Shown here piece by piece: positions 62,481 through 64,000 of a DNA stretch of 64,000 bases. Origin of the DNA: an uncultured Methanolobus sp. (lineage in GTDB: Archaea; Halobacteriota; Methanosarcinia; Methanosarcinales; Methanosarcinaceae); contig NZ_OY762426.1 of NCBI RefSeq assembly GCF_963665675.1, positions 1,178,001-1,242,000 of the forward strand. The letters run 5' to 3'. The notes under the pieces were generated by a model, which saw only the letters and a list, made by a program, of their open reading frames with translations, was not told the origin of the DNA and searched no databases. Position 1 is the first letter of the stretch. Every line of letters begins with the position of its first letter. Made by a program: the position numbers and the translations under genes.

Positions 62481-63548
62481 TTATGATAAAATTTTGTCGA
62501 GTTGCCCGATTTTACTTGCGAACTTAATTTCCTGGGCAATCCTCTTACCGGTTGAAAGATCCGGCTCAATCAGATCGGAATAAGGAGAACCTGAGAGATA
62601 GATATTGGTACCTGCAACTATGCGAGCGGATATTTCAAAAACCTTGATCTCAAGCTTGTCAGTGACAACCGTTTCAAGACAGAAAGGACCTATCATACCG
62701 CCAAACAGTTCAAGTGACTGCTCAACAACCCTTTCTCCCAGATTGAATATATTAGGAAGAAGTGATTCCCTGGCAACAAGCGGAACATTTCCTGTAACCA
62801 CGTATGTCGGGATAATGTCAGCCTCTTCAAGTTCTTTTGGTGAACCAAGTCTGAAGATCTCATCTGCATTGGACTCGACCCTGCGGTCCATACTGAGCAT
62901 CTCAAGGATACCAGTACTGAGTTTGTAACCTCCTTCCCTGAGTGGTGAATAGAAGAAATGAAGATAATATCTTGTTCCTACAATGAATTCCTGTATCGTG
63001 AATTTTTCATTCGGATCGATGTGTTCCTGGAATTCCTCATAATTCTTGGCGATAAAGAAGCCACGTCCTCCTTTTGCACCATGATACTTCACCATTACAG
63101 GGCCATCGATATCCTGAGGTTTAACAACCCTTGGCATTTCAATACCTGCACCTTCAAGCCATTCACGTTCCATTTCCCTGTCAGATTCCCATTCAAGGAC
63201 CGCCCTGTTTCCAAAAGTAGGAACCGCAAGTTCGGCAAAAGCCTTGCCGCCCATATACTCTACAAATGAACCATGCGGAATTATAATAGCATTGTTTGCG
63301 CGGAGCTCATCAACTATATTCGGAATCTCCTTGTAGCTGTCGACTACAATGAACTCATCCGGTTTTGCGAGAGGAAAAGCATCGTAGAATCTTGGAGGCT
63401 CTTTTACACAGATACCTATGGTCCTGAAACCTTCCTGCCTTGCACCATAGAATATTTGAAGACTGGAGTGAGAACAAACAGTGGCAATGCTCAGATTGTC
63501 CCGGTCATAATTCTCAACGATTTCCATTATTTCTTCTTTAGTAATCAT
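62481..63548 (-). CDS. purP: FAICAR synthetase PurP
   Basis: The product has 355 residues. It starts with an N-terminal domain (CSHSSLQIFYGARQEGFRTIGIC) and has an ATP-grasp domain (VMVKYHGAKGGRGFFIAKN near residue 150, IQEFIVGTRYYLHFFYSP near 185, CLETVVTDKLEIKVFEISARIVAGTN near 300). PurP formylates AICAR using formate and ATP, the archaeal replacement for the folate-dependent step of purine synthesis. It is divergent from the HTH regulator gene at 63689. Confidence 0.95.
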   Translation of the reverse strand: MITKEEIMEIVENYDRDNLSIATVCSHSSLQIFYGARQEGFRTIGICVKEPPRFYDAFPLAKPDEFIVVDSYKEIPNIVDELRANNAIIIPHGSFVEYMGGKAFAELAVPTFGNRAVLEWESDREMEREWLEGAGIEMPRVVKPQDIDGPVMVKYHGAKGGRGFFIAKNYEEFQEHIDPNEKFTIQEFIVGTRYYLHFFYSPLREGGYKLSTGILEMLSMDRRVESNADEIFRLGSPKELEEADIIPTYVVTGNVPLVARESLLPNIFNLGERVVEQSLELFGGMIGPFCLETVVTDKLEIKVFEISARIVAGTNIYLSGSPYSDLIEPDLSTGKRIAQEIKFASKIGQLDKILS

Positions 63549-63688
63549 AGTGTAATAGCCCCTGGAATTTACCTCATATTGTTCTTGCTATTCTTTAACT
63601 TTTCGAGTTACATCTTAAATTGCTATAACTTCAAATGGAACTGAACTTAAAGGAAGTAATATAAGTCAACGTTCATATACTGGGAATT

Positions 63689-64000
63689 ATGGGAGAGAAC
63701 GAAAAAGGTACAGGCTCGGAAAAAGTACTTATCCTGCCTCTGAGTGAGGATTCCAAGAAAATCACCCAGTTGCTTTCAAACGAGAAAGCAATGAAAATGC
63801 TGGAGATACTCGCAGATAAACCAATGTCGGCCAGCGATGTTGCTGAACAGCTTGACATGCCGCTGACAACCGTAAAGTATAATCTGGACGGACTCATTGA
63901 AGCTGATCTTATACAAGTCAAGGAAACGAAATGGAGCCGCAAGGGCAGAGAGGTTAAGATATACGAACCTGTCCAGAAACTCATCGTCGTTGCCCCGGGA
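63689..64000 (+). CDS. Winged-helix transcriptional regulator (5' part, runs off the window)
   Basis: The first 104 residues are visible. A winged helix occupies about residues 32-92 (KAMKMLEILADKPMSASDVAEQLDMPLTTVKYNLDGLIEADLIQV, then KWSRKGREVKIYEP), the ArsR-like HTH form common in methanogens. The frame is still open at the right edge and continues with hydrophobic residues. ATG at 63689 has no strong ribosome-binding site; an AT-rich segment with TTCATATAC lies just upstream, so the transcript may be leaderless. It is divergent from purP. Confidence 0.82.
   Translation, partial: MGENEKGTGSEKVLILPLSEDSKKITQLLSNEKAMKMLEILADKPMSASDVAEQLDMPLTTVKYNLDGLIEADLIQVKETKWSRKGREVKIYEPVQKLIVVAPG

Overview
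The window looks like chromosomal DNA of a methylotrophic, probably halotolerant or marine methanogen of the Methanosarcinales (Methanolobus/Methanococcoides/Methanohalophilus-like). This is an inference from gene content: a methanopterin-pathway enzyme (beta-RFAP synthase), archaeal fibrillarin plus Nop5, a thermosome, CTP-dependent riboflavin kinase, PurP, a B12-domain corrinoid-like protein, ablA/ablB for the osmolyte N-epsilon-acetyl-beta-lysine, and surface proteins ending in PGF- or PEF-CTERM tails. Of roughly fifty stop codons I read, only four are TAG. That fits a pyrrolysine-using lineage and makes an in-frame TAG inside an integrase gene interesting.

Layout. 0-4.8 kb: end of an unidentified gene, an ArsR-controlled metal-type permease, and a biotin ECF transporter (bioY-ecfA-ecfA-ecfT) with a BirA-type operator. 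4.8-13.6 kb: thermosome (TTG start), small unknown proteins, two exported proteins, an RNase H-like protein, an unknown helical protein and a rhomboid. 13.8-19.1 kb is accessory DNA: a complete IS66-type element with intact 8-bp target duplication, a Fic protein under twin palindromes, an amber-interrupted tyrosine integrase and tRNA-Arg. 19.2-24.4 kb is core: YchF-like GTPase, cis-prenyltransferase, RimI, DUF5817, and an AAA ATPase overlapping a metallo-beta-lactamase hydrolase. 24.4-27.1 kb is AT-rich accessory DNA: a gene remnant, then an ATPase plus Toprim-like pair resembling OLD/PARIS anti-phage systems. This pair is the best candidate here for an undescribed system.

27.1-37.1 kb: a DUF5803-type lipoprotein, an ABC-2 exporter, a fasciclin protein, and a 2,180-residue PGF-CTERM surface protein with a recent 1,248-bp internal duplication. 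37.2-39.0 kb: tRNA-Pro with a decayed copy of its 3' end, and ribK-ribB. 39.1-43.7 kb is accessory: two orphan MNT nucleotidyltransferases, a mosaic DUF2254-like membrane protein, and an AAA_14/DUF4143 ATPase lying between flpA and a decayed second copy of the flpA 3' end. 43.7-50 kb: flpA-nop5-mptG, a DUF2953 plus YtfJ pair, and XPD helicase. 50-51.2 kb: a broken pilin gene and a long non-coding stretch. 51.3-59.8 kb: ferredoxin, asd, an exported protein, pyrH, a coiled-coil protein, a corrinoid-fold protein lacking the cobalt-ligand motif, leuB/leuD-type genes, an Lrp regulator and ablB/ablA. 59.9-64 kb: a HerA-type pseudogene, an FAD oxidoreductase, purP and the start of an HTH regulator.

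All function calls come from reading translations and motifs by eye. No database search was run.
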